Shown one piece after another: positions 52,489 through 61,546 of a stretch of 64,000 nucleotides of DNA. Source of the stretch: Haliea sp040221975. Its GTDB lineage: Bacteria > Pseudomonadota > Gammaproteobacteria > Pseudomonadales > Halieaceae. The notes under the pieces are model-generated. The model was not told the origin of the DNA. It saw nothing but the letters and a program-made list of their open reading frames with translations, and did no database searches. The stretch spans positions 62,001 to 126,000 of the forward strand of contig JAVJWR010000023.1 of assembly GCA_040221975.1 (NCBI GenBank), written 5' to 3'. Each line of letters starts with the position of its first letter. Position 1 is the first letter of the stretch. A program made the translations under genes and the position numbers.

Positions 52489-53981
52489 ACGCCCTGCTGC
52501 TGGCGCTGCACGAGCGGGCGCGACAGAGCCCGCGCGACATCGTGCTCAGCGACGGTGTTGCCGACACGACCGCGGCGGAGCTGGTGGATGAGGTTGAGGC
52601 GCTTTGCCGGCAACTGGGTGCACTGGGAATCGAGCGCCTGGCCCTGCTCGCGGACAATTCCCCGGATTGGGTGCGACTCGATCTCGCGGCGCAGAGCTGC
52701 GGCATCTGCCTGGTACCCGTGCCGACCTTTTTCAGCCCCGCCCAGCGCGACCATGTGTTGCAGGCGGCGGGCGTGGATGCGATCGCCAGCGACAGTAGCC
52801 TGCGTCCGTCTCTGGAGCTGCCGTCCGCCAGCGGCGAGCCGCTGGTACTGCGCCAGGGACTGCTGCTGGATCGGCTGCCCGTCACCGGGCGCGGGCAAGT
52901 CCCCGCGGAGACCGCCAAGATCACCTTTACCTCCGGTTCCACTGGTACCCCCAAGGGCGTCTGCCTGTCCACCGGGCAGTGTCTCAGGGTGGCGGCTTCA
53001 CTGGTAACCGCGGTTGGCTTGGGGGCGCCGCGACATCTGTCCCTGTTGCCCCTGAGCACCCTGCTGGAAAATATTGCCGGCGTCTACATGCCCCTGCTGG
53101 CGAACGGCACGGTAGTGCTGCCGCCGTCTGCGGAGACTGGCCTGGCGGGCAGCTCCGGGGTGGATCCGCAGCAGTTGCTGCGGGCGCTGGAAAAGTGGCA
53201 GCCGCAGACCCTGATCCTGACCCCCCAGTTCCTGGCGCTGTTTGATCAGGCCCAGCGGGCCGGTTGGCAGCCCCCGGCGAGTCTGCGTTTTGTCGCAGTG
53301 GGTGGAGCCCGGGTGGCACCGGCCCTGCTGCAGCGGGTTCGCGCCGCGGGGTTGCCGGTCTTCGAGGGTTATGGCCTGTCCGAATGTGCGTCGGTGGTGA
53401 GCCTGAATACACCCGGTCTGGACCGACCGGGTAGCAGCGGCCACGTGCTGCCCCATGTACGGGTTACGGAACGCGACGGGGAATTGTGGGTCGAAGGGAA
53501 TCGCTTCCTGGGATATCTCGATGACCCCGCCAGCTGGATGTCTGGGCCGGTCGCCACTGGCGACCTGGGCAGCATCGACAGCGATGGCTATCTGAGTATT
53601 TCGGGTCGGCGCAAGCACCTGTTGATCAGCAGTTTCGGCCGCAACATTGCGCCGGAGTGGGTGGAAAGCGAGTTGCTGGCGGACGGGCTTCTGCGCCAGG
53701 CAGTGGTGCTGGGAGACGACCGGCCCTGGTGCATCGCGTTGGTCTACCCCGCAGATGCCGGCAGTAGCGACAGCGCCATTGCCGCGGCCATTACTGCCGC
53801 CAACGAGCGTCTGCCGGACTATGCCCGGATTCGTGACTGGATTCGCTTGCAACAGCCGTTGTCGGCGGCCAATGACTTGCTGACGGCGAACGGACGCCCC
53901 CGTCGCCAGCGCATAGCGGTGCATTTTGCTGCCGCCGTGGATCAGTGTTATCCCCCTCTCAAGGAGTTTCGAGCCCTATGA
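52485..53981 (+). CDS. AMP-forming acyl/aryl ligase (ANL superfamily)
   Basis: A 498-residue adenylating enzyme activates a carboxylic acid. The P-loop FTSGSTGTPKGV lies at about residues 147-158; YGLSECAS (A5-like) and ATGDLGSIDSDGYL (A7/A8) follow, then GRRKHLLISSFGRNIAPEW. No Lys of the usual A10 NGKLRR is visible; NGRPRRQRI is the closest. No carrier domain is fused. It is preceded and followed by four-base overlaps, so it is translationally coupled. Confidence 0.9.
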   Translation: MNALLLALHERARQSPRDIVLSDGVADTTAAELVDEVEALCRQLGALGIERLALLADNSPDWVRLDLAAQSCGICLVPVPTFFSPAQRDHVLQAAGVDAIASDSSLRPSLELPSASGEPLVLRQGLLLDRLPVTGRGQVPAETAKITFTSGSTGTPKGVCLSTGQCLRVAASLVTAVGLGAPRHLSLLPLSTLLENIAGVYMPLLANGTVVLPPSAETGLAGSSGVDPQQLLRALEKWQPQTLILTPQFLALFDQAQRAGWQPPASLRFVAVGGARVAPALLQRVRAAGLPVFEGYGLSECASVVSLNTPGLDRPGSSGHVLPHVRVTERDGELWVEGNRFLGYLDDPASWMSGPVATGDLGSIDSDGYLSISGRRKHLLISSFGRNIAPEWVESELLADGLLRQAVVLGDDRPWCIALVYPADAGSSDSAIAAAITAANERLPDYARIRDWIRLQQPLSAANDLLTANGRPRRQRIAVHFAAAVDQCYPPLKEFRAL

Positions 53982-54670
53982 CCATGAATACACCGTCGAC
54001 CGGGTTTTTCCAGCTGTTGCAGGACAGTACCCAGACTGAACGTGAAGCACTGCTCAATACCAGTCTGGTGCAGGATGCCCTGGCCGGGCGGGTCGGTACC
54101 GAGCGCTATGTCGCGTTTCTGGTACAGGCCTACCACCATGTCCGACATACCGTGCCCCTGCTGATGGCCGCCGGCGCCCGCATGCCCGGTGACAAGGAGT
54201 GGCTGCGCACGGCCCTGGCAGAATACATCGACGAAGAGCTCGGGCATCAGGAATGGATACTCAACGACATCGCTGCCTGTGGCTACGATGCGGACAAGGC
54301 GCGCCAGAGCACGCCCAACCGGGAAACCGAGCTGATGGTGGCCTATGCCTACCACATCATTGATCGCGTCAATCCGGTCGGTTTTTTCGGCATGGTCCAT
54401 GTGCTGGAGGGCACCTCCATCAAGGTGGCTGACAGTGCCGCCGAAGCCATTGCCGCCACAACCGGCTTGCCGGGCAAGGCGTTCACCTACCTGCGTTCGC
54501 ACGGTGCCCTGGATATCGAGCACGTACAGTTCTTCGAGAACCTGATGAATCGAATCGACTGCCCGCAGGATCAGCGGCAGATTGTGCACTGTGCGCGGCA
54601 GTTTTATCACCTCTACGCGGATGTATACCGCAGTGTCAGTGCCGAGCAGGCACTGCAGTTGGCGGCCTAG
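53978..54670 (+). CDS. Haem-oxygenase-fold diiron enzyme (iron-containing redox enzyme)
   Basis: A 230-residue all-helical protein like TenA/UndA-type oxidases. Ligand candidates are spread over helices: EYIDEELGHQEW, FGMVHVLEGTS and RSHGALDIEHVQFFEN. HDO enzymes of this type oxidise amines or fatty acids, often in natural-product pathways. ATG 53978 overlaps the ligase stop; AAGGAG lies twelve bases upstream. It comes after ligase and before SDR. Confidence 0.85.
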   Translation: MTMNTPSTGFFQLLQDSTQTEREALLNTSLVQDALAGRVGTERYVAFLVQAYHHVRHTVPLLMAAGARMPGDKEWLRTALAEYIDEELGHQEWILNDIAACGYDADKARQSTPNRETELMVAYAYHIIDRVNPVGFFGMVHVLEGTSIKVADSAAEAIAATTGLPGKAFTYLRSHGALDIEHVQFFENLMNRIDCPQDQRQIVHCARQFYHLYADVYRSVSAEQALQLAA

Positions 54671-54679
54671 GAGTTGGGC

Positions 54680-55477
54680 ATGCAATTGGCGGGCAAGCGT
54701 TTTATCCTGACCGGCGCTGCGGGCGGTATCGGCCAGGCTTTCGCCACCGCGCTGGCGGGCGCCGGCGTGCAGCTGCTGCTGGTATCACGCAGTGAGGATG
54801 CCCTGGAGGCCCTGCGCGGCCGGCTGCCGGGCAGCGGGCACCAGGTACTGGCAGCGGATCTGGCAACCACCGAAGGGCGTGCGGCGTTGATGGTGGCGGC
54901 GGGTGAGTCCGTCGACGGCCTGATCAACAATGCCGGCGCCAATGTCTTCGGCCTGTTCGAGGAGCGGAGTGAGGCCGAACTGCGCCAGACGCTGGAACTG
55001 AACCTGCTGCTGCCGATGCTGTTGGTCCGCGGTCTGCTGCCGGCACTGAAAGCCCGCAGTGGGACCATTGTCAATGTCGGCTCCGCGTTTGGCAGTATCG
55101 GTTTTGCGGGCAACGTCGCTTATAGCAGCAGCAAGTTCGGCCTGCGTGGCTTCAGCGAGGCACTGCGGCGCGAACTGGCGGACAGTGGAGTCAAGGTCCA
55201 GTATCTGGCCCCGCGAGCGACCAACACTGCGATGAACAGCCAGTCTGTGCAGGCCATGAATGTCGAACTCGGGACCGCCATGGATTCGCCGGAGCGTGTG
55301 GCCGGTGAACTGCTGGCTCTGTTGCGCGGGCACAAGGGCGTGCGCTTTGTCGGCTGGCCGGAGCGCTTCTTCATCAAGCTCAATAGCCTCTTTCCCGCCC
55401 TCGTGGACAAAGCGCTGCGGCGGCAGCTGCCGGTGGTGCGCCGCCATGCGCTGGCGGACGTCGGGGGGCGAGAGTAA
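54680..55477 (+). CDS. Short-chain dehydrogenase/reductase
   Basis: A 265-residue NAD(P) oxidoreductase. The cofactor motif is TGAAGGIG, then NNAGAN and the catalytic YSSSK with Ser in the FGSIG loop upstream. ATG 54680 follows GGAG by six bases. The C-terminal extension with RFVGWPERFFIKLNSLFPALVDKAL is like those of SDRs acting on acyl or polyketide groups. Ten bases separate it from the diiron gene and nine from the response regulator. Confidence 0.93.
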   Translation: MQLAGKRFILTGAAGGIGQAFATALAGAGVQLLLVSRSEDALEALRGRLPGSGHQVLAADLATTEGRAALMVAAGESVDGLINNAGANVFGLFEERSEAELRQTLELNLLLPMLLVRGLLPALKARSGTIVNVGSAFGSIGFAGNVAYSSSKFGLRGFSEALRRELADSGVKVQYLAPRATNTAMNSQSVQAMNVELGTAMDSPERVAGELLALLRGHKGVRFVGWPERFFIKLNSLFPALVDKALRRQLPVVRRHALADVGGRE

Positions 55478-55486
55478 ACTCGGACG

Positions 55487-56149
55487 ATGCGTATTCTCCT
55501 GGTTGAAGATGACAGTTCCCTCGCGGCGGGCCTGCAGGCGGCCCTGAGCCGGGAGGGGTTTGCGGTCAACCATGTTGGCTCGGGGAAGCAGGCACTCGCG
55601 GCTGTGCGGGCCGAGGTGCCGGATATGGTGGTCCTCGATCTGGGGTTGCCGGATATTGACGGACTGCAGGTGCTGGCGAACCTGCGCGAGACCAACCGCG
55701 GTCTGCCGGTGTTGCTGCTGACCGCCCGCGATGGTGCGGAGGACAAGGTCAAGGGCCTGGATCGCGGTGCCGACGATTACCTGGCCAAGCCCTTTGACAT
55801 GAAGGAGCTGGCTGCCCGCCTGCGGGTAATCGAGCGGCGCCTGTCAGCCACCGCCGCAACCAGTCGGCTCAACGTCGGTAGCGTTGAGCTGGATACCGCT
55901 GCGCACGCTGTCACTGTCGCTGCACAGCCGCTGGAGCTGCCGCGGCGCGAGTACATGTTGCTGAAAGCCCTGATGGAGAGCACCGGCAAGGTCCTGACCC
56001 GGGAGGCGCTGGAGGGCAGGCTCTACAGTTGGGGCGAGGAAGTGAGCAGCAACGCACTGGAGGTGCATATCCATCACCTGCGGAAAAAGTTGCCGGAGGA
56101 CTTCATCAAGACTGTGCGAGGTATCGGCTACACCGTGCCGCGACGATGA
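55487..56149 (+). CDS. OmpR-family response regulator
   Basis: A 220-residue PmrA/QseB-like regulator. Receiver domain with acidic pair in VEDDSS, phospho-Asp in VVLDLGLPDIDG, and Lys in LAKPFD. The C-terminal winged helix has LPRREYMLLKALMESTGKVLTREALEGRLY and VHIHHLRKKL. It likely binds the direct repeat upstream of the operon's first gene. Its stop overlaps the kinase start by four bases. Confidence 0.94.
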   Translation: MRILLVEDDSSLAAGLQAALSREGFAVNHVGSGKQALAAVRAEVPDMVVLDLGLPDIDGLQVLANLRETNRGLPVLLLTARDGAEDKVKGLDRGADDYLAKPFDMKELAARLRVIERRLSATAATSRLNVGSVELDTAAHAVTVAAQPLELPRREYMLLKALMESTGKVLTREALEGRLYSWGEEVSSNALEVHIHHLRKKLPEDFIKTVRGIGYTVPRR

Positions 56150-57465
56150 AGTCGATCCGTACCTCACTGGTCATCATGCTGGTTGCCGCATTCACGCTGG
56201 TGTCGTTTGTCGCGGCACTCAATGGCTACCGCGCCAGCATGGACAAGGCCGAGGTCCTGCTTGACGCGCAGTTGCGCTATGCCAGCGATATCCTCGTCAG
56301 TATCGATCCGGGCAGCAGCGCCATGCCCGCCAGTGTCGACGGCGCCGAGGGGTTCGTGTTTCAGGTCTGGGATGGCGATACGCTGTTGTTGCGCTCCGCC
56401 AGCGCACCGATTACCCCCCTGACACCGTTTGTCGATGGTTATCGCTATGTCAATTTTGGGGGCTACCGCTGGCGCACGCTTACCGTCGCCAGCGGAGAGA
56501 ACCGCTGGAGCATGGTCGCCGAGCGCGCCGATGTGCGCCACCTGCTGGCGGAGAGCGTGGTCCTGGAATCGGTCACACCCCTGCTGCTGTGGCTGCCGGT
56601 GGCGGCACTGTTGATCTGGGTGCTGGTGGGCTGGGGCCTGGCGCCGCTGCGCGATTTGAGCCGGCAGATCAATCGCAAGGCCAGCGACGATCTGGCACCG
56701 CTGCAGTACACAGAACCGCCGGCCGAGCTGCGCCAGGTTATCGAGTCCACCAACGGTTTGCTGTTGCGCCTGGCAGCGGCCCTGCAGCGGGAGAAACACT
56801 TTGCCTCCCACGCCGCTCATGAATTGCGCACTCCCATCAGTGCGCTGAAGATCCACCTGCACAACCTGGAGGGAGAGATCGGCCCGGGCAGCAGCGCCCT
56901 GGCCCACGCCAACGCTGGCGTCGAACGCATGCAGCATCTGGTGGAGCAGCTACTTGATCTCGCCCGCACCCAGCCCGAGCTTATCAAGGCCAACTTCCAC
57001 AGTATGGACCTGCATGTACTTGCGCAGCGGGTGACGGCGGACTGTTGGCCAGTATTTGAAGCGCGCGGGCAGTCCCTGTCGCTGACCGGTGAACCGGTTC
57101 TCATGCAAGGGGACGAAGCCATGCTGGAAATCCTGCTTCGCAACCTGCTGGACAACGCCCGCAAGTACACACCCGCTGGCGGTGAGATCGCGGTCTTTGC
57201 CGGCCGGCGTGGGGGCAGGGTAGTCCTTGAGGTGGCGGACAGTGGCCCCGGCATACCGGAGGGCGAGCGGGAGCGGGTATTTGAGCGCTTCTACCGGGTA
57301 AGTGAGCGGATCCAGGGCGGGGTGGCGGGAGCTGGCCTCGGGCTGGCGATTGTGCAACATATCGTGCAGTTGCATGGCGCCCGCATCAGCCTCGCTGGCA
57401 GCCCGCTCGGCAGCGGGCTGGCGGTGACCATCGAATTTACCGCCGGCGTTGGGGCACATGCGTAG
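56146..57465 (+). CDS. Sensor histidine kinase
   Basis: A 439-residue membrane kinase. Two helices (about residues 8-25 and 143-165) flank a periplasmic sensor of about 115 residues with no metal-binding motif I can see. A HAMP-like linker is followed by the H box HAAHELRTPIS, N box LLDNARKYTP, G1 DSGPGIPEGE and G2 GAGLGLAIV. ATG 56146 is coupled to the regulator gene. It is the partner of the regulator. Confidence 0.93.
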   Translation: MKSIRTSLVIMLVAAFTLVSFVAALNGYRASMDKAEVLLDAQLRYASDILVSIDPGSSAMPASVDGAEGFVFQVWDGDTLLLRSASAPITPLTPFVDGYRYVNFGGYRWRTLTVASGENRWSMVAERADVRHLLAESVVLESVTPLLLWLPVAALLIWVLVGWGLAPLRDLSRQINRKASDDLAPLQYTEPPAELRQVIESTNGLLLRLAAALQREKHFASHAAHELRTPISALKIHLHNLEGEIGPGSSALAHANAGVERMQHLVEQLLDLARTQPELIKANFHSMDLHVLAQRVTADCWPVFEARGQSLSLTGEPVLMQGDEAMLEILLRNLLDNARKYTPAGGEIAVFAGRRGGRVVLEVADSGPGIPEGERERVFERFYRVSERIQGGVAGAGLGLAIVQHIVQLHGARISLAGSPLGSGLAVTIEFTAGVGAHA

Positions 57466-57790
57466 CCCGGGGCGGCTCTGCCTGTTGCTGGCACTGGTTT
57501 TCGCCTGCGTGCCAGCAATGGCGAAAACACCGGTAATCGAGCTGGATATCCGCGATCACCTGTTCCATCCCGAGGAAATCCGGATTCCCGCCGACACCAA
57601 GGTGAAGCTGGTGGTCTACAACCGGGATCCGACGCCGGAGGAGTTTGAAAGCTACGAATTGAACCGGGAAAAGGTAATCATGGGGGGCAGCAAGGCCAAT
57701 ATTTTCATTGGCCCCCTGGCGCCCGGGGTGTATCCATTCTTTGGCGAATTCAACCCCCGCACTGCGCAGGGCCGGGTGGTGGTGGAATGA
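57458..57790 (+). CDS. Cupredoxin-fold periplasmic protein
   Basis: A 110-residue exported protein (signal peptide to VPAMAK). The fold resembles the cupredoxin domain found beside FTR1 permeases (EfeO N-terminal type), with IRDHLFHPEEIRIP and FIGPLAPGVYPFFGEFNP. It has no Cys in the mature part and so cannot form a type-1 copper site. It starts inside the kinase stop (eight-base overlap). It may hand iron or another metal to the permease; that is inference. Confidence 0.8.
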   Translation: MRSPGRLCLLLALVFACVPAMAKTPVIELDIRDHLFHPEEIRIPADTKVKLVVYNRDPTPEEFESYELNREKVIMGGSKANIFIGPLAPGVYPFFGEFNPRTAQGRVVVE

Positions 57791-57799
57791 GGCGTCTGC

Positions 57800-58588
57800 A
57801 TGTTGCTTAGTTCGGTCATCCTGGTGTTGCGCGAAGTGCTCGAAGCCGCGGTGCTGGTCAGTGTATTGCTCGCCCTGGCGCACAATGTGCGCCTGCGCAA
57901 CCACTGGCTCTGGTACGCCCTGCCGCTGTCTGGCCTGTGCGTGCTTGCCTATTCGAGATCACTGGGCACCCTGACCGCGGCGCTGGACGGGGCTGGACAG
58001 GAAGTTACCAATGCCAGCCTGCAGGGTGCGGTGTTTCTGCTGATATTGCCCATACTGTGCCTGTGTACCGCCTTTCCCCTGTCCGGCCAGCGGCGACTAC
58101 TGGCTGGCTTCATGACGCTCGCGGTGACTTTCGCGATAGTGCGCGAGTGCGCCGAAATCCAGATCTATGTGCAGGCATTTGCGGCTGCGGGAGATCAGGC
58201 AACGGCGGTGTGGGCGGGCAGTGGGCTGGGCGCGGGTATTGGGCTCAGTGCCGGTGTACTGGTTTATGCGACGTTGCGGGCGCTGGTACCCGCGACCTCG
58301 CGCCGTGCCTGTCTGGTGGCGCTGGGCCTGATCGGAGCCGGCATGGTCATGCAGGCCACGATGCTGCTGGAGCAGGTCGACTGGCTGCCCCACCAGGCGC
58401 CGCTGTGGGACAGCTCGGGTCTCGTCAGTGAGCAGTCTTTTCTCGGCGAACTGTTGTACGCGGTGCTTGGCTACGAGGCCACGCCGGGTGCACTGCAGGT
58501 GGTGCTGTATGGGGGTAGCCTGGCGGTCGCGGTGGCGGCTGTAGCGGTGGGCTGGAAATGGAGGGTGTCTCGTGAAACAACTGCCTAG
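57800..58588 (+). CDS. FTR1-family iron permease
   Basis: A 262-residue membrane permease with about seven helices. It keeps both RExxE motifs: REVLE near residue 12 and RECAE in TFAIVRECAEIQ, the iron-translocation motifs. This is the short bacterial form. It lies nine bases after the cupredoxin gene. The iron, or perhaps another metal, would be imported. The stop overlaps the next gene by 17 bases. Confidence 0.88.
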   Translation: MLLSSVILVLREVLEAAVLVSVLLALAHNVRLRNHWLWYALPLSGLCVLAYSRSLGTLTAALDGAGQEVTNASLQGAVFLLILPILCLCTAFPLSGQRRLLAGFMTLAVTFAIVRECAEIQIYVQAFAAAGDQATAVWAGSGLGAGIGLSAGVLVYATLRALVPATSRRACLVALGLIGAGMVMQATMLLEQVDWLPHQAPLWDSSGLVSEQSFLGELLYAVLGYEATPGALQVVLYGGSLAVAVAAVAVGWKWRVSRETTA

Positions 58589-59297
58589 AACGGCATGGGG
58601 CGCGGCGTTGTGCTGTCTGCTGCTCCTGCCTCTGCAGGGTCATGCCGATGGCAGCGTTATCGACAAGATCTATCATCCCTACGTGAATCAACTCGAGTGG
58701 GAACTGGAGTGGCGTGCAGTACAGCAGCGCGATGATCCGGCCAGCGGGGAGGCGCGTCACCAGACCCACAAGCTGGGACTGGGCAGAGCCGTTGGCGAAT
58801 ATGTGTTTGCGGAAATCTACTTGATTGGCGAGGCCAGTGCCGACCGCAGCCTGCAACTGCAGGCCTGGGAAGCGGAAGTGCTGTGGCAGATGTCGGAGCA
58901 GGGGGAGTACCTGCTGGATTACGGCCTTCTGTTTGAACTGGAAAAAGCCCGCGACGACGATATCTGGGAGTACGCCACCACGCTTCTGCTGGAGCGGGAG
59001 TTGGGCCGCTTCAGTGCCACCGCGAACCTGGGTCTGGTTTACGAGTGGGGCGATGATATCGCCGATGAGCTGGAAACCACGGCCGCACTGCAGGCCCGTT
59101 ACCGGCATTCACCCCTGCTGGAGCCGGCCCTGGAGCTGTACCTTGGCGAGGATACCCGGGCCCTGGGCCCGGTGCTGCTGGGGATGACCCGGATCGGCGA
59201 GCGTCGGGCCCTGCGCTGGGAAGCCGGCGTGGTCTGGGGGCTGGACCACACCACGTCCGACTACAGCTTTCGCGCCCTGCTGGAATACGAATTCTGA
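58572..59297 (+). CDS. Exported beta-barrel-like protein
   Basis: I do not recognise a named family. The protein is 241 residues: signal peptide to GHADGS, then alternating polar/hydrophobic strands rich in aromatic residues, ending SFRALLEYEF with a C-terminal Phe as in outer-membrane proteins. It may be a barrel of 8-10 strands. It overlaps FTR1 and ends the operon. A role in metal or product passage is only a guess. Confidence 0.6.
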   Translation: MKQLPRTAWGAALCCLLLLPLQGHADGSVIDKIYHPYVNQLEWELEWRAVQQRDDPASGEARHQTHKLGLGRAVGEYVFAEIYLIGEASADRSLQLQAWEAEVLWQMSEQGEYLLDYGLLFELEKARDDDIWEYATTLLLERELGRFSATANLGLVYEWGDDIADELETTAALQARYRHSPLLEPALELYLGEDTRALGPVLLGMTRIGERRALRWEAGVVWGLDHTTSDYSFRALLEYEF

Positions 59298-59311
59298 CAC
59301 CGGGCTGCGGT

Positions 59312-60109
59312 TTACGGCAGCAAACCGTTGCTGCGCTCGATTCGAATGTCATGCACGGTCTGGGTCACGGGGGCGCCGAACTGGTTGAAGATGGCGACGT
59401 CGGCAGCGTCGCGGCCATAGCCGACCACAATATAACCGTGCTCGCGCTTGGCCTGGGTTGCGTCGAAGGTGTACCAGCGCCCGCCGACATAGGCCTCGAA
59501 CCAGGCGTGCATGTCCATGGGTTCCAGGTTGTACAGGTAACCCACCACCATGCGCGCGGGAATGCTGAGGCTGCGGCACAGGGCAATGCCCAGGTGTGAC
59601 AGGTCGCGACAGACTCCGGACTGACGCAGGTTGACCTCAACAGCGGACTCCGGGTATTCGCTGCTGCCTGGCAGATAACGGATGGTGCGGCGCAGCCAGT
59701 CTTCAATCGCCGCGACCTGATCGTAGCCCAGCAGTTGCCCGGCGGTGATTTCACTGGCCATGTTATAGAAACGGTCGGACTCACAATACCGGCTGGGCAG
59801 AATGAAACTGAGCACTGAATCGGGAAGGTCCTGCACTGGAACGCAGGGTGCCCCGGGGGCGACATCGACCTGGTCCAGGGTCATCACTTCTGCGGCAGCG
59901 TGGATGCTGAATGCGCCCGGCGGGGCAATCAGGCGCTGGCAGTAATTGCCGTAGCCGTCAGTGAACTCCGACACCGGCACGCTGGGAGAGAGGCGGTATT
60001 CTTCCTGGGCGACCCACTGCTGCGGGCCGCGTCGGGGCCGCAGCATCAGCATGAAGGGGGTCGGTTCGATGATCTCGAAGGAGAGATCACAGCTGGTGTG
60101 AAACCACAT
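59312..60109 (-). CDS. Transglutaminase-like cysteine protease-fold protein
   Basis: A 265-residue protein. The N-terminal domain resembles those of bacterial transglutaminase-like proteins; the core has RQSGVCRDLSHLGIALCRSLSIPAR with the nucleophile Cys, then MHAWFEAYVGGRWYTFDAT with the His and Asp. No signal peptide. Members may be peptidases or ligases. It is convergent with the operon before it. Confidence 0.88.
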   Translation of the reverse strand: MWFHTSCDLSFEIIEPTPFMLMLRPRRGPQQWVAQEEYRLSPSVPVSEFTDGYGNYCQRLIAPPGAFSIHAAAEVMTLDQVDVAPGAPCVPVQDLPDSVLSFILPSRYCESDRFYNMASEITAGQLLGYDQVAAIEDWLRRTIRYLPGSSEYPESAVEVNLRQSGVCRDLSHLGIALCRSLSIPARMVVGYLYNLEPMDMHAWFEAYVGGRWYTFDATQAKREHGYIVVGYGRDAADVAIFNQFGAPVTQTVHDIRIERSNGLLP

Positions 60110-60191
60110 GCAGGAGTCGCCGCGTCAGTGTTCAAAAGCTCACTGTAACAAACCGCGTCCGGATTTACGCCCTGTTTTCAACGCTGTGCAA

Positions 60192-61373
60192 TCAGGGCGT
60201 GGCGACAACCGCATCCAGGTACTCGCCGTAGCCTGCGGCTTCCATTTCTTCCAGCGGAATGAAGCGCATGGCCGCGGAGTTCATGCAATAGCGCAGTCCG
60301 GTCGGAGCTGGGCCGTCGTCGAATACATGACCCAGGTGGGAATCGGCGTAGCGACTGCGGACCTCGGTGCGGGTCATGAAAAACTTGCGGTCAGTCTTCT
60401 CCGTCACCATGGAGGCATCGATGGGCCGGGTAAAGCTGGGCCAGCCAGTGCCTGATTCAAACTTGTCCCGGGAAGAGAACAGGGGCTCCCCGGAGACAAT
60501 ATCGACGTAGATGCCCTCCCGCTTTTCGTCCCAGTAGGGATTGTTGAATGGGCGTTCGGTGCCGTCCTTGCGTGCCACCTCGAATTGCTCCTTGCTGAGC
60601 TGCCGTTGCAGGGTGGCGTCATCGGGGCGGCTGAATGTGGCGGGGTCAAAACCCGTGCCGGTGGTGGCCGGGGAGATTTTGTCGATGCTGCTCATGGCGG
60701 CGTTCTCCGGGTCGAAACGGGTGAAATCAACAGTCTGGTCATCGCCCCAGATCCGGTCGATAAACTGGTAGCGTCCCGAGTTGAAGGTATAGAGCTTGTA
60801 GCGCAGCGGGTTCTTCCTGTAATAGTCCTGGTGGTACTCCTCCGCCTCGTGGAAGGTGGTCAGCGGGGTGATGTCGATAACAACCGGCTTGTCGTAGCGG
60901 CCGGAAGCATCGAGGGCGGCCCGGGAGGCCTCCGCGAGCTTCCGCTGCTGCTCATTGTGATAGAAGATTTCCGGGCGGTACTGGCGGCCGCGATCGACGA
61001 ACTGGCCGTCGGCATCGGTGGGGTCCATAAAACGCCAGAACCCCTCCAGCAGCCCTTCATAGGTGATGTGCTGCGGATCGTAGTAGACCTGCACGGCTTC
61101 GGTGTGGCCGGTGCGCCCTCCTGCGACCTCCTTGTAGGTCGGATTCTGTTCACGGCCGCCGCTGTAGCCGGAGACCGCTTCGATCACGCCCGGGATCTTC
61201 TCGAAGCCCTGCTCCACACACCAGAAACAGCCACCGGCAAAGGTTGCCACGGCCAGTCCGGGCCGGTCCGGGGCGTAGCGGGAGTCGGCGTGCGCAGGCC
61301 CCAGGGCCATCGCCAGCCAGGCTGCCATTGCCAGGGCGGAAATCATGCGCGCTGTCGCCCGTTTTGCCATCAT
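60192..61373 (-). CDS. msrAB: Periplasmic methionine sulfoxide reductase MsrAB fusion
   Basis: This 393-residue fusion repairs oxidised methionine of both stereoforms. Signal peptide to GPAHADS, so it is periplasmic. MsrA has GGCFWCVEQGF (about residues 47-57); MsrB has ESGTGWPSF and catalytic Cys in RYCMNSAAMRF. The zinc-binding CxxC pairs of some MsrB are absent. AGGAG precedes the ATG. A 22-base tandem duplication lies just upstream. Confidence 0.94.
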   Translation of the reverse strand: MMAKRATARMISALAMAAWLAMALGPAHADSRYAPDRPGLAVATFAGGCFWCVEQGFEKIPGVIEAVSGYSGGREQNPTYKEVAGGRTGHTEAVQVYYDPQHITYEGLLEGFWRFMDPTDADGQFVDRGRQYRPEIFYHNEQQRKLAEASRAALDASGRYDKPVVIDITPLTTFHEAEEYHQDYYRKNPLRYKLYTFNSGRYQFIDRIWGDDQTVDFTRFDPENAAMSSIDKISPATTGTGFDPATFSRPDDATLQRQLSKEQFEVARKDGTERPFNNPYWDEKREGIYVDIVSGEPLFSSRDKFESGTGWPSFTRPIDASMVTEKTDRKFFMTRTEVRSRYADSHLGHVFDDGPAPTGLRYCMNSAAMRFIPLEEMEAAGYGEYLDAVVATP

Positions 61374-61383
61374 ATTGCTCCTG

Positions 61384-61427
61384 AATGTGTGCCTGTGGAT
61401 ACGCTAATGTGTGCCTGTGGATACGCT
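61384..61427. repeat. Perfect tandem duplication upstream of msrAB
   Basis: Two head-to-tail identical 22-base copies (61384-61405 and 61406-61427), each starting AATGTGTGCC and ending GGATACGCT. It covers the msrAB 5' leader. It may be a recent slip-strand duplication or a doubled regulatory site. Confidence 0.9.
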
Positions 61428-61546
61428 GCAGCGGCATATCTGGACTATCTGACAGTGGCGCGCCCCGGGAGTTCGGTCGTACCATGGGTACAGCTGCCGT
61501 TATTCGCGGTAGAGTCGGTCAGCCCTGCAGTGGGAAGGAGTGCGCC

